Part shown: one piece after another, positions 36,601-48,330 of the stretch | Numbering within the stretch: position 1 is the first letter of the stretch | Layout: each line of letters starts with the position of its first letter | Assembly (NCBI GenBank): GCA_018881555.1 | Contig: JACAXG010000014.1 | Span: 5,288,697-5,352,696 of the forward strand | Source of the DNA: Amblyornis subalaris | Taxonomy: Eukaryota; Chordata; Aves; Passeriformes; Ptilonorhynchidae | Direction of reading: 5' to 3' | DNA length: 64,000 nt | Notes under the pieces: model-generated | What the model saw: only the letters and a program-made list of their open reading frames with translations | The model's database searches: none | Told to the model about the DNA's origin: nothing | Made by a program: the position numbers and the translations under genes

Positions 36601-37319
36601 CATTCTCGTACATTCAGCTGACCAATCCAAATGATCACATACCTATCTATGTATGAGGGGCAAAGCATCCATACAGGGAGGCTTCCCTATCTTTGGAAAT
36701 TGCTCCTGCCAGTGTGTACTGGATTTGGACTTAAAACNGATGAACCATTTACTTTAGAGAAGATTAAACCTCTGGGTTCAGAGAACCTGCAATCTTCCTC
36801 AGAGCTTGCATAACTTAGCTGATAAGGAGAACTTGTTTTTTATCACAGAACTGTGTGTCTGCCAGGGGATAGCTGCTCTGACAAATTTTACCCCTGCCTC
36901 CATGAAAGCAATAACAATTCCCANGTGCACTCCAGGTCTGGAAGGTGGGTTATATGGGATGCTCCAAAGGTCTAATGAGGTGGTGGGTGTATAAATTACT
37001 CGGTACACTGCAGGACCAAATGGAATGAGTATTAGTTAACATGCAAGTAGCAATATNAGTGCAATAATTAGGTTAGTTTCTTTTACACTGGAGTCAGTAG
37101 TCTTCTGGGAAGCTTGTAACTGCAATAGCAAGNTTATCTCGTGCTATCTCTGGATTAATGTAGAGGTGTTTGCCTAAAAAAAGCTTCAGATACAAAGAAA
37201 AATTGAAAAGGCTTCACTTACAAAAACAAGACCAAATTAAGACCAAATTCTGTGACTTATATGAAAGTTATCTTAAATAACACAGCAGAAAGGCATTAGT
37301 CTACAAGAAATAATTGTCT
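33668..37319. other. Unique DNA, no gene seen
   Basis: GC content and n density rise somewhat at 34,020-34,340 and 35,230-35,600, where frames open on both strands overlap (for example 33,834-34,190 minus with 33,918-34,163 plus, and 35,153-35,554 minus with 35,215-35,517 plus). This both-strand pattern argues against coding. No transposon family is recognised. From 35,900 to 36,620 the DNA is plain AT-rich sequence. Confidence 0.45.
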
Positions 37320-37665
37320 GGGCCATTACAACCACCAGTACTCTGTTCTGCCCCTGTCCAGGTTTAAATAGAGCAGTTTATCTTAATTATCAGCCAACGN
37401 AGAATCGACTAGACCTAAACCAAATCCCCATTAACCTCTCCTGTAATGTGTCTTCCAGCGAGGACCCTCAGCTCCTCAGACCACACAGAAACCTGCTTAC
37501 AAGGCAAGCAGCCCTCCCCACACTTTGGTTACCTCCAATTCAGCAGCTGGAGGAATTTATCTCCCCTCAGTACTCAGTAAAAACAGGCTGTGGGGAGGCA
37601 GTAATGAGAGACTGAGATAACTTATTCACATATGTGGTATATTTGGTACTTATANCGCACCTTTT
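37320..37665. promoter_or_regulatory. Candidate conserved non-coding element
   Basis: Complex non-repetitive sequence with no open frame. It includes CAGTTTATCTTAATTATCAGCC (paired GATA-like and homeodomain-like words), AGAATCGACTAGACC, CCCATTAACCTCTCC and CAGCAGCTGGAGGAATTTATC. The balanced composition and frequent factor-like words resemble vertebrate enhancers. Confidence 0.35.
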
Positions 37666-37779
37666 ATTTTTCTGTATCATTATTCATCCAGGGCTTAAAA
37701 AACTCCAAAACACATCCTTTTTTTGTCCCCTTCTAAGACAGAAAATGTAACAACAGTGTTAATCTTCTGGGGACTTTTT

Positions 37780-38050
37780 AAATTTAAGCTGCCAAATATA
37801 AAAATTAATGAGGTGTGAAGAGATGCGGTCTTTTGCATCTGTCTATCAACAACTTAAATATGGGAAAAGAAAATAATCTACTTGAATAGCATCTGATTGT
37901 GTGCTTTATTTTGATTCCTATCTTGGTTCTGAGAGGCACTTAGTGCACAGAAAAAGAGAGCACTTAATATCTGGCAAGACCAGCCCGTGCGTCGCAGCGT
38001 CTCACAGAGCATTAATTTTCAAGGACAAAATCAAAAAGAAAAGTTGCTTC
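37780..38050. promoter_or_regulatory. Candidate conserved non-coding element with CpG burst
   Basis: AT-rich homeodomain-like part (AAATATAAAAATTAATGAGG) followed by GATGCGGTCTTTTGCATCTG. At 37,985-38,002 a burst of four CpGs lies within about 18 bases (CCGTGCGTCGCAGCGTC) in an otherwise CpG-poor window. CpG retention in bird DNA usually means lack of methylation or strong constraint. No frame is open. Confidence 0.35.
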
Positions 38051-38554
38051 TAATGTTTCTTTGAAAGTTCCAGGAGAAAGCAGATGCANTGGGGCAGGGT
38101 GGCATCCAGGGAGAGGTTCCCTGGTGTGAGATGCAAGTGCTGGCAGCACATGGGGACCTGACATTGGAGCTGTTTGCTCTGGTTTGTGTGTCCCAGTTGA
38201 ATCTGGTTTGTTGCTATAGACAGATATTAAACCTGAACCAGCAAACAGCTAGCTTTTGGTCTGAACTGTAAAANGCCTTTGATTATTTCTCCTGTTTCTG
38301 TCCAAATGGTGAAATTCTGCAGGCCTAAAGCTTTCTTTTTAGAGATATTATTTTCCTTTGAATATTTATGGTTAAGATGCAGGAAAGAGCATTCNATATT
38401 TTCATTCTCTCCCCTCTGGAGCTTTGTAATACTCCTGAACAATGTTGGAGCTACTGTTTTGGGGTTTCTTTTTAATTCTGTATTAATATATGAAGCACAT
38501 TATTCATCTTTACACTGCACCAAACCCCTCAATTTTAATTAACTTCTTTAAGGG

Positions 38555-38645
38555 CTTCATTCTGTACTCACTGACATTAATGGAGAAGTTCCATTGGCTT
38601 TTAGCTATCAATCACTGCATTTGCTCAGGGCTAGATTCACCNGGG
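38555..38645. repeat. Possible old amniote dispersed repeat
   Basis: The words CATTCTGTACTCACTGACAT and AATGGAGAAGTTCCATTGGC resemble ancient sauropsid dispersed repeats rich in 'tgacttcaatgg'-like words. The call rests on memory of the family texture, without alignment. Confidence 0.3.
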
Positions 38646-39368
38646 GGAAGTGTTACAGAATAACCCACTGGAATATCCGAAGCCAGGAAGGTGAGCCTGA
38701 ACTTCCACCTGCCTTGCAAACACAGCTGCCTGGTGCAGGGCTGCCAGCAGGACCCTTCTGAGCCTGATCTGCTGACAAGCATCTTTTAAGGGTTGAGTGG
38801 TGACCAGAGGCTCAGGGCTGTGGCTCCTCAGCCCTTCCAATCTGAGGGGTTCACTTTAAGGGCTGCACCATAAATACTTGCTATCTCATGTGAGCCTAGT
38901 TTAACAGTTAAGACCGTTACCTGAGAAAGGTCAGACTAAGTTTCAGTCTGAGCTTATTGTTGTTATTTTGGGTTAAAAAGCCATTGGAGAAAATAAGAAA
39001 GCAATCCTGGCGAGGGGAAGCAGAGCTTGTGGCTCTCTGGTTGAGAGGGAGCAGTTTGGCACAGGGGAACTGGAGTCACTGCCTCCAGGGTGAGTAGCCA
39101 GTGTTTTCTCTTCGTGCATCTTTGTGGTGGAAATAGCAGAAGTTCAGCTAAGTCTCTCTTAGCTCTGACTCCACATCAATGTGTGTTGCTGCATCTTGGG
39201 TCATACTCCTTCCCTAAACATTTTGGAAAGGTACAGCCTTCAGAGACTACTGGCATGGACAAAATCTTTTTGTGGATGCCTGTGGTGACTTTTCGGGTAT
39301 CCCTCCCCTTAATAGTGGCAGATGGAATGTTTGCTTTGCCATACTAAGAAACTGAAGACCTCTCGTGC

Positions 39369-39373
<5 letters not shown>
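38646..39373. other. Unique DNA, nothing recognised
   Basis: A GC-richer patch at 38,680-38,830 with a motif-free minus frame (38,637-38,840). No gene or known repeat. Confidence 0.45.

Positions 39374-39406
<33 letters not shown>
39374..39406. repeat. (TG)n microsatellite
   Basis: About 16 uninterrupted TG units. A perfect dinucleotide array of this length is usually polymorphic and is the only sizeable dinucleotide microsatellite in the window. Confidence 0.97.
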
Positions 39407-39410
<4 letters not shown>

Positions 39411-40012
39411 AAGTCAATTTTGAAAAATGGACAAAGCAGTCTGTCCTCTTAGGGAGTTTACTAAAGCAAAAGAGTATTTCAAATACGCTCCTAATTTTGC
39501 CTATAGAAAAGAATAAAATAAAAATAAAGTAGCTTTTATCCTAGGCAGCAGCAACAATTGTTTTATCTCTTTGTCCAGCTCTTTTCTGCCACATAACACA
39601 CTCAGATAAAGCGCATAGTTTCTATTATTTTTTAATTACTTTTATTACATAACTGGGCAAATCCACATTTTTAAACAGGCTTATAACATTATTGCACTGA
39701 GATTATACAGAAGAAACAGCAGTTGCTGAAGTGTATATAGATTGCAAATATTTTTTTGAAGTGTATTTAGAAAGCAATGCCTATTTTGGAAAACACTGAG
39801 AACTTTACTGCATATGGTTGATGTCACAGCTAGCTTTTTTTAAAAGTTGATATTATTCTGCGGTAATTGTTTATTTCCTGTGTTCATTAACAGAGTAGCT
39901 GGTTTTTAAAAACAAGGCCAAGATGAATTGAGCAAGAGGACAGAATAAAGTTTAAGTCTGAATTCTTTTTGTCCAATACTCCTTAATCAAATGCATTTGG
40001 AAACAAACAGTG
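39407..40012. other. AT-rich unique DNA, nothing recognised
   Basis: AT-rich with a duplicated word GAAGTGTATATAGA / GAAGTGTATTTAGA near 39,727 and 39,758. No gene or family repeat. Confidence 0.45.
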
Positions 40013-40270
40013 GCCTGATTCACTTACAGAGTATTATGCTGATGTAATTGCATCAAATTTTGAGGAGGTTCTCTCATTTACACCAGTGTGAGCAAAAAGG
40101 AAAAGCGGGTCTTGGATCTACCTAGCAAAATGCAATTTGTTTGCAAGGAAGGCTGGATAAAATGTAGATATCACACACGCACTATGCCTCTAGCTGCTGT
40201 GCTCACCACCAGCAGCTCAAAGAGAATTATTTAATCCTTGTTTGCATAATAACTTCTGATAAATAATTCA
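40013..40270. repeat. Possible old amniote repeat merging into AT-rich element
   Basis: The segment TCTCATTTACACCAGTGTGAGC (40,072-40,093) and GGCCTGATTCACTTACAGAG (40,012-40,031) resemble an ancient amniote repeat that typically carries 'catttacaccagtgtaaa'. Downstream (40,220-40,270) the DNA becomes AT-rich with CTGATAAATAATTCAAG, a motif-rich texture. Old repeats recruited as enhancers are known in amniotes; whether that applies here is unknown. Confidence 0.3.
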
Positions 40271-43200
40271 AGAACGTATGGCCTAAAGTTTTTTTAAGGC
40301 AGTGCCTGAGGGAGAAACACGATTCTGTTCCAGTTTTAACAAGGAACCAGGAACCCCAGCAGAGTTGTTAGAGCCGTATTCAAGCTCCTTGGACGTGTTT
40401 TGGTGTAAAAGGCACAGTGAAATGCAGGAGAGGACTTCAAGATGTTTCATGGGGAGTTGTCACAAGGGGAAACACACCTCTGTGCAGTCACACATTGCAT
40501 GTTTGTAGTGGGAGAAGGAGCCAGCAGGCTGGAAGGTACCTCTTTAGCAGCAGCACTTAGTGGTGTAATCCATTCAATCAAATGTCTAGAGAGTGGTGTT
40601 CTGAAAAAGGATTTTTTCATTATTATTTTCATGNCTTATCACAACAAGATGCTTAATACAGGCTTGCTGACAGTAAGTGCTTAAAATTGGCTTCTCTCTC
40701 TTTTTCCCCTCTCTCTTGTTATCTTTACAGTGTTGAAGTGATCCTGATTAAGGAATGAAAGTGTTATCATTATCTTTGGCTGCCTTTTGCCTTCATATTT
40801 TGTATTTGGGGGAAATTATTTATTTATAGGGCCAAACCAATTCTGTTAACAAACATAATAACTTGAATTTATCTCTGTCAGATGGAGTCTGATACCCTTA
40901 TTACTTGCATCTGTTTACTGCAGTGGAGTTTGCTCTGAGTTAGTACATTGCTGGATGTGAATGAGGCTAAATCTGACCCGTACATCATTGATCTGGAAGG
41001 GGAAAAAAAAAGTAATTGTTGTTCCTGACAGCCTAGGNGATATCATGGTAATTTGAAAACTGTTTGTTCTCAGTCTGTCGTGGTTTTTGACATCCATACC
41101 TACAGTGCCACATACAAACCTTGTATTTACTAATTGCAGTAACAATCAACAAGTGCCTGTTTGGATTTAGTGCAAAATCTTGTTTGTTNTCAGCCAACTC
41201 TCTGACCTGATTTTTGTTTGATTTGTGTTGTGGGAGGGTTTTATTTGACCCTTCCATCAGCCCTGGTTTTGCTTCTCTATATAAAAGATACAGAAACCAG
41301 TAAAGGTGACATTGACTTTCATACCAGAATAAGGATCTGTAAAAGTTTACCTGCAGCAATTTACTTGAAGTTTTCAGGTCCTTTGCAAGTGAAACAGGGT
41401 GGTCATTTCCAGAGTGTTTTACTCTGTAGGNGATTCTGATTTGTGTTTTGTTTGCCTCAAAGCAGTTTTTCATAAAGATGGATGTTAACGAAACATCCTA
41501 ATGAGCAAAGTATTACTTTTATACATGTCTTTTACAGAAATTATTGCTGGATGGACTTTTGATTGACTTTCTATCCCATTCTAATTTTAATATAATGCAG
41601 AAAAAGTGAGTTACCACTGAAGTTTTGTGGTTCTATAGAAAGAGCAAGAATCTTGGGAATGTGCTGTTTGTTTTTATCTGATGCAGATAAATGCCCTGGA
41701 TGTTTTGAGAGCTTTTAGTCTTTGCTAGGGTGCTTGATTTTCATGAACCTTTGAATGGAAGCAAGCAATCTGGCAAGAAATTAGTTGTTCTTGCAGAAGG
41801 CTCATAAATTTAAGAAGTGCAAATTTGGCTGAAGGACAAAGTGAAATGTGAGTGTAGTAATTGTTCAAATGTTTTGCCAGGCTCTTCCAAGCAGGCTGCT
41901 AAAATGCAAGTGCAGATGACAGCTGTGTATCTCCAGGTGAGGCTGATTCTGTTTGAAAATCTGGTTTTGTTCTGTGTAGGCAACTCGGCTGTTTGAATTT
42001 CAACAAGGAGAAACCTTACGTGTACCATGCTTTATGTTCAGTTTTTTCCCCTCTGTGTTTATCTGCAGAATTCCCATTGAGACTCTTTTGTTAAAATGTT
42101 CCCTGGAAAATCCTTTAGTATCTCCTACTGTGCTTCTTTCAAACCCGAGGTGTAACAATACCAGTTTAATCTCTCCATCTGTTGATGGCAGAAGATCAAT
42201 GCTGTAAAATTGTTCGTTAATNTAAACCTCTGGTGTGTTTTCTTTGCCATTTGCATTATTTCTGTCTTTCTGATTATGTAAAGGAGGCCTGCCGTAGGAC
42301 CCAGTTATACCTGTGAGTAATTTTACAGTCTTGTTCTTTCTGCAGCATCCCTTAGCCTTGATCAGGAAGATTTTATACCTGTACCTCATGTGAAATATTA
42401 GGGAAGTACCACTGAGTTTGGGAACTGGATGTGTCCCAGTTCCTTTATAAATTAGAGTGTACACAGGGAAAGCACATTGGCTACTTAGATATTACTGTTA
42501 TGTATNACAATACATAAACATGTTTTATTCTGGAGAAAATCCTTCCTTGATTACTTGGAAACTAGACTGTATCTCAAAGAGCTTGTGTGTTAAGAACCAA
42601 CACTTGTCTTTATGTGTATAACTAGATTGGTAGCAATGGCATTCACCCTACACTTTATCCACAATATTCAGACCCAATTTACATANGTAACCCAATAACA
42701 GCAAAGCACATGAGGCCTTAAAGGTGGTTTAAAGAGAAATACAGGTGTTGGATGGTTTTGTTTGCTTTGTTGTTTGTTTTTTTTTGTTGTTTTTTAAGGT
42801 AGACCTTAACATCAAAGTGTGCTCCCAGTTACAGCAGTATCAATGACCTGCAATTCCCTTGTCCACTACACAAGTGTTGAGTTTATCTGAGGTCTCATGT
42901 TGACTAATGTTTTAATTACTTCAGTGACTTTCATCTCCTGATTCTCATTTGTGTTCATTTTACTTTGGATCAGTGATAGGCTAAGAATGGGNCCATGTCC
43001 AATTACTCTCTGGCTCAAGTGGCATGTGGAACTGCTGTCTGAGTGTTTGATGTTTGCCATCCAAAGCCATGTTCATGTCCAAAGAAAATTATCTCACATT
43101 AGAAAGGAAGAATGTATTTTAATAGAAATTCCAAGCACAACTGGGGATAGTCAGCTTTAACTGTACAGTTACAGTTATATTGTAAACATCTATAATTCTT

Positions 43201-44504
43201 NCATGAATAACTACAATGCCCAGGTATTGTGAAGCCTTATTGTGACACACACTGTCAAGGGAATGACGTTGTCTACAGGCTCCAGCTGCTGAACTTGGAT
43301 AACAAATTTGTCCTCAGTCTCATCTTTAAGAAAAAAGGAGCCTTCCCCATATGATAAAAAATACTGGAGTAGCAAGAGTTAAACTATTCTGAAGTGTGAG
43401 CTTACAAATCAAACATTGATTACAATTTGAAATTCAGATTATGTTGTATAATTTGCATCCACAATATTTCTAGAATTGGCAAATGACAATGCCCAATTGT
43501 TGTTTGGTTTTTTTTTTCACGTGAAAATTCTTTATTCTCATTTCTGTGAACTTTCTACCCAGGAGGTTATGCAATGGAAGTGCTGCCTCTTCCCTGCTGA
43601 AACCCCGAGTGTAAAGTGTATCTTGCCCTTCAGAAACGATGTTTGTATATATGTATATAGCTTGAGACAGCTAGGCTTGTCTAAATAAATAAACAAAAGC
43701 ATGTTTTTTAACATCTTCCATAGAAATCCTGTATTGCAGGCAGCTGCAACCTGTTCGTAGCCCATAGGGATGGTTTTAGTCAGAGGAAACAAACACTCCT
43801 AAGCAAAGACTATNAAGTAGATATGTTTGAAGCTCTATTTGACACTGTAGGAGTTTTNTTATGTTATTCACACCTTTTACTACTCGAAGGAAAAAGCAAA
43901 ATAAACTTAATTTAACAATAAAATTAAGGAAATTAGGGAAGACTATAGAATCTGATTTTATGATATTTTGTCTTTTTTCCCCCTCCTCACTTCTNAAGCT
44001 GCTTTACTTGTTCTTGTTTCATCATTGATCTTGATTCAAGTTCNTCTTGGACTGCAGTTGATGATGGAGAAAAACTTGTTGCTTGTTGGCTGGTTAGCTA
44101 CATAGGTTTGTGTGAAATGTTTAGGCCATTTATCTATTTTAGAATAAATGAACTCTCTATTCTCTGAACATGGGTAGCTGTGTTTATACTTTTAAATAAA
44201 ACTAGACCTGCTTATCCCTGCTTTTACAAGTGCNAAGGTGAAGTTAATAAAGGAANGGATTTAGACAATTTTGGTTGTCCNCCCTTGTTGCAACGGAGCA
44301 GCTTCTTTAAGTGGTCATTGCCCCCCAAAGGTTTGGCATTTCTGGACCTGGCAAAACTTGACCAGATGGCCTTGCCGTGCCACTCCCCTGCAGCACCACT
44401 GTTCAGCTCAACAGCCTCTAAGCGGTGCCTAGAGAAGAAGAAACCTCAGAGCTAACACTGTTTATCAGGTTGTGTACAGCTGTAATGAAGATCTTGTCTT
44501 GTGA
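40271..44504. other. Unique DNA, no supported gene; unusual open stretch at 41.0-42.5 kb
   Basis: No repeat family is recognised apart from a T-rich patch at 42,755-42,800. On the minus strand, 146- and 154-codon frames lie at 41,033-41,473 and 42,000-42,464. On the plus strand 41,218-41,439 is also open, and a further + frame is open through about 42,190. Both-strand openness and internal n make a gene unlikely. I recognise no domain in any of them. Confidence 0.4.
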
Positions 44505-44560
44505 TCACTTATGCAAGTGAGTAATTTCACTCACACCAGTGAACTCGGGGACTTCNGGGA
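44505..44560. repeat. Possible old amniote repeat remnant
   Basis: GTGAGTAATTTCACTCACACC resembles the 'tgagtaattccattgac' and 'cacaccagtg' parts of ancient sauropsid repeats. It is short, so chance cannot be excluded. Confidence 0.25.
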
Positions 44561-44574
44561 GACTGCTCACAGTG

Positions 44575-44930
44575 GTTTGCCGGCTCGAGGCTGCCATGTG
44601 TAAATTATGGCTGCTGGATGTTTCATAATTATGTATTTTTAATTAAATACTGCATATCAGAAATATAAATTGCATTTCTCTTGGGCCAAAGAATAATANG
44701 ATACATAACATTACTTGGATGAGGGGGCAGGAGTCGCAGGAAGAGCTGTCATCGTATTTTCTAAGTGACATCGATTTGTGTGGCTAACATTTTAGTAATA
44801 AAACCCAAAATGTAAATCTGTAGCCTGCTGTGAAGGGAAGTCTACAGTTTCAATGAACACTGCAGGATTTGCTCATAAATATTCATTAAACAGAGCTTTG
44901 CTGAAAATGAAACTTAAGTACTTAAGGTAA
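44575..44930. promoter_or_regulatory. Candidate conserved non-coding element
   Basis: Dense homeodomain-like AT words (TTTCATAATTATGTATTTTT, TTAATTAAATACTGCATATC) are followed by complex moderate-GC sequence containing AGGGGGCAGGAGTCGCAGG and GACATCGATTTGTG. The block ends in CATAAATATTCATTAAAC. No frame is open and no repeat is seen. Confidence 0.38.
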
Positions 44931-45295
44931 TGGAATAAAAGTAGTCGAGAAGCTCTTTTGGGCATGTTCTAAAACAGGATAGGAAAGAGATAGGTTAAGC
45001 AGCATGAAGTTTGACTTGCTTTTTGGTGTTGAAAGATGTTAAAAGCACTGTAGGGTTAATGGCAGTGAAATGCCTTGTCCTGCTGCCAGTGAAGCCACAT
45101 TAGCTTTCGGTGGGAATGCTGTAGAATTTCTGCCTCCTTGGACACCTGTCCAGTTACATCCTTCCATGGCATTATGATGTCAGGATTTTTGCTTCTTGAC
45201 ATCAAGAATACAATTTATGTGAATTATCGTGAAGCTCATCAGGCAGATGCGGCAAGGTTGTCCGCACACAAATAAAACAGCAAAGGTTTCTTTTG

Positions 45296-45314
45296 TTTTT
45301 TTTTTTTTTTTTTT
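45296..45314. repeat. Poly-T tract, T19
   Basis: Nineteen consecutive T following TTTTG. The minus-strand view would be an A tail, but no retroposed body is visible on its minus-strand 5' side, so I call it a simple homopolymer. Confidence 0.9.
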
Positions 45315-45419
45315 ATTAAGACCCCCAGAAATAATGGTTCAAGAAGAATAGACTCCAATGCAAATGCAAGCAATTAGGGCTCTTCATTTTTTTCCCGTGC
45401 CAGTAATANGTCTGCTCAC

Positions 45420-45760
45420 AGCCCTGCTTTCCAAGCACCAGGGTGATGCCTACCGAGGATGCTCCACTCTGCGAGCCAGCCTGTGACTGCCCAGGGGGCA
45501 GTGAGGGAGGGAAACACTCACGGGAGCTGAATTGCTCCCTCACAGTCAGTACAGTTTGTGCTCATCCCACCTGGTCTGAGGTGCTTTACTGGGATATCCA
45601 GAGTAGGATGTTGGTGGCCCCAGTCTGACCATGGGTCCAGGAGAGTAGTGATCCCCAGTCCCCTGGGGCTGCTGCTGTCTTTCCATCCAGTCTGCAGGNA
45701 GACTGAAGCAGGGAGACTCACTCCAGTACTGGGTGACTCAGTGTGNTGACAGTGGGCATT
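45420..45760. other. GC-richer segment with palindromic CTCF-like word
   Basis: A GC-rich patch in AT-rich DNA. At 45,487-45,501 the word CTGCCCAGGGGGCAG is an inverted repeat of CTGCCC/GGGCAG and overlaps a CTCF-like AGGGGGCAG core. Frames are open on both strands (45,316-45,543 and 45,518-45,721 minus; 45,443-45,628 and 45,558-45,749 plus), none with a domain. Possible insulator or CNE. Confidence 0.3.
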
Positions 45761-47999
45761 AGTGCCTACAAGTATAATTTTTGCATTTAATGTGTCTCAG
45801 GGTGTGCTGCATGTTTAACCAGATGGCATCTCTGAAAATTTTGACAGGATCCTGAGATAGCCATAGCTTTGAATCGTAACTGCCAGCACTGTTTCCTTAA
45901 AATAAGTAGGCTGACAGATACTGCTGGGCTGCTGATCTGTAGAGATTGGTTTGCCTAGAAAGGGGTGGCTTTTGAAATAGGGAGAACTTTGCAGGATGAG
46001 ACAGATTCAAATAAAAGATGAGAAAAGCAAATTTCTTCCCTGTGCCCTAGAATGAGGAGATTTTTCCTTCCACTCTCTTTCTCACATCCAGCAGCTTTCA
46101 GTGGCTCCATGTGTTGGAGAACCTGTGCAAAATTTGGGTTCCCAGGTGAACATACTCCTCTTTGTCCCCCAAGAGCTGACTCTAGTTCTGCTCTCTGCTG
46201 GTCTTGGGAATTCCAGTGTCTTGAGTTGTTGGTGCCCCAGGATATTGGTGCCTCTAGTGCTTTTTCTGCTGCATTTTGTGCTCCAGGAGGTCTCCAAGCT
46301 GAGAAAGCTCCTATTCAATTAAGTGCAATAACCTGAAAGAAGATGGAAAAGGGCAGTTTAACACAATTTGAAGCTGAACTTTCTCATAGCTGACTCTCCT
46401 AAATTGCCAGAGTCAGAGCCTCTTGAGAAGCANACAGAATAGGTGTCAGAGCAGCTCCTCAAGTAAACACAGACACCAGAAAAAGCCAGGACTGGCTTGG
46501 ATTGGGAGGGTCTTCTACTGACAAATCAACCTTATGGATACTCACACCCTGCCTGGGAAAGAATAGTGTGAGGGATCTGAATCTTGCAGAAACTATTTTT
46601 GGACAAATGTGTGGTGTCTCCATGNTTGAACTGAGAATTTTTACCCTGCTTCTCTCCAATGAAAAGCTGAAAGAACAGGTGGAGTCAGTGCTTCCCCTCA
46701 CATCCCATGGAGTTGGCATTGCTGTAGTGTTGCATTAANTCCTTTCCTGATGCCTTCGTGGCTCGTTGAGTCTGTGTGCAGATAAATGATGCACAGATTG
46801 TGTCATGCTGTCTGGAAATAGGAAAGAAAATGCTCATCTTCCATATAGTGAAAACATACAGGGTTTTGTACATATTAAACCATTGCTGCTCATCTTTGAC
46901 ACAAACTAAAAGTAAATAATATATATTTGCATGCCATGTAGCTCTTTAGTTATTTAAGATGCTGCCTTGGCTAAAAACTNTAGGTAAATCTAATTAAATG
47001 TTGCAAGGCAAAGTGATTCTTATTCTTCGTTAAAAAAAAAAAGAAAATGAAATTTAATAAAAAATTTATTATGGACTATATTTCAGTAAAACTTCTGTTA
47101 TTAAATTTCTTCTGTTATTTTAAAAATAATTGCCAGAAAAGATTATTTAAAAAAAAAAAAAGGAGAAAAACCCCCTATTTAAATCTCATTGACTGTTTTG
47201 CTGCCCAAGCCCAACAAGGTGAGGACTGCAAACTGGGGGCACACACAGCACACCCCTGATGGCAGGTCTTGGTGGTTTTGCTATTGCCTAGCCCAGGCAG
47301 GGACCTCATGTCTGCAGCAGCTCTCATGAGAAGCATGGAAGGGGTAGGAGAAGACCTGAGGTAGTGGAGGGGTTGTTCCTGGTAGGGATTATCAAAATAT
47401 CTTTTTTGAGATCTGATTGCGGCTGCCTTTGAGGTGTGACAGAGAGAGACTTTGTGCATTGATGTCTTATCCCTCTTATTCCACAGCAATATCTACATAA
47501 GAGAACTCAACTTTAATTTTTTTNAACTTTCTCTAAGATTTTTCTTCTCTCTCAGTCTCTTAGTATTCTGGGAAAACTAGCATTGCTAAACAGTCACTTG
47601 TAAACCTTTTCAGAACAAGTTTCTTTACCTTTAAGTGTTACACAGACTGCACCAAATTCTCTTTTTCTCTGTGTGTGTGTCTCCTGCAAAAAATGCAAAG
47701 CGGGGCACAGGGGAACACGTGAGAATATATGCACTTGAGACACAAAGAATAACAGATGCAGTATTTTGAATCCTTAATGAAGAGTCTGTGCTGTGTCAGA
47801 CAGTTTCTATTGCCCTTTGGAAGTTTGGCACTATCATTTCAAAATAAAGAATCACAGATGTTGTAATTATGAGAATAAATTAATTCAGGTAGTAGTCTTC
47901 ATCTTTTTCCTGTCCTTCAAAAAAGGAGTATGATTGATTTTTTTGGAGTCTTCATTGGAGAGTATTACTGAATTTTTAAGTCCTCCTCAGCGATCTGTT
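45761..47999. other. Unique DNA, no gene seen
   Basis: Frames at 46,052-46,336 plus and 46,082-46,318 minus overlap on opposite strands, as do 46,502-46,738 plus and 46,459-46,719 minus, so coding is unlikely. A12 and A13 runs occur near 47,031 and 47,150. A motif-free minus frame lies at 47,175-47,489. No family repeat. Confidence 0.45.
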
Positions 48000-48330
48000 T
48001 ACCTGCAGAGCTGCCATTTCGGCTCGTTTGTTGACTGCAGCATCCTAACTAAACTTTCTAAATTGCCATTCTCAGCTGAAGATGTATCACAAGATTGAAC
48101 AAATGACCTTTAGAGTGCAATAGCATCCTTTAGCCATAAGGAATCCGTGTGTTTCATCTGTCATTCCTGCAGGCCTTGAGGTGTGTGCCTGGTTGTGTAG
48201 TGTCATTCCTGTAATAATGTTACAACCTGGAGAGAGACAATTCTCCCTTCGGTGCAGCTCTCACTGAAATTGGTACTCTTGTTTCAGCATTATTATTACC
48301 ACCATGTGTCATGTCGGTGATAGAATAACA
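48000..48330. promoter_or_regulatory. Candidate conserved non-coding element
   Basis: Complex sequence with retained CpGs (CATTTCGGCTCGTTTG, GGAATCCGTGTG, CCCTTCGGTGCAG, ATGTCGGTGATAG) and balanced composition. No frame is open over it and it is not repetitive. The retained CpGs in a CpG-poor window support constraint. Confidence 0.33.

Noticed and set aside
41881..42010. Small splice-bounded pieces (41,881-41,936 and from 41,980)
   Set aside because: The implied intron would be only about 43 bases, too short for vertebrate splicing.
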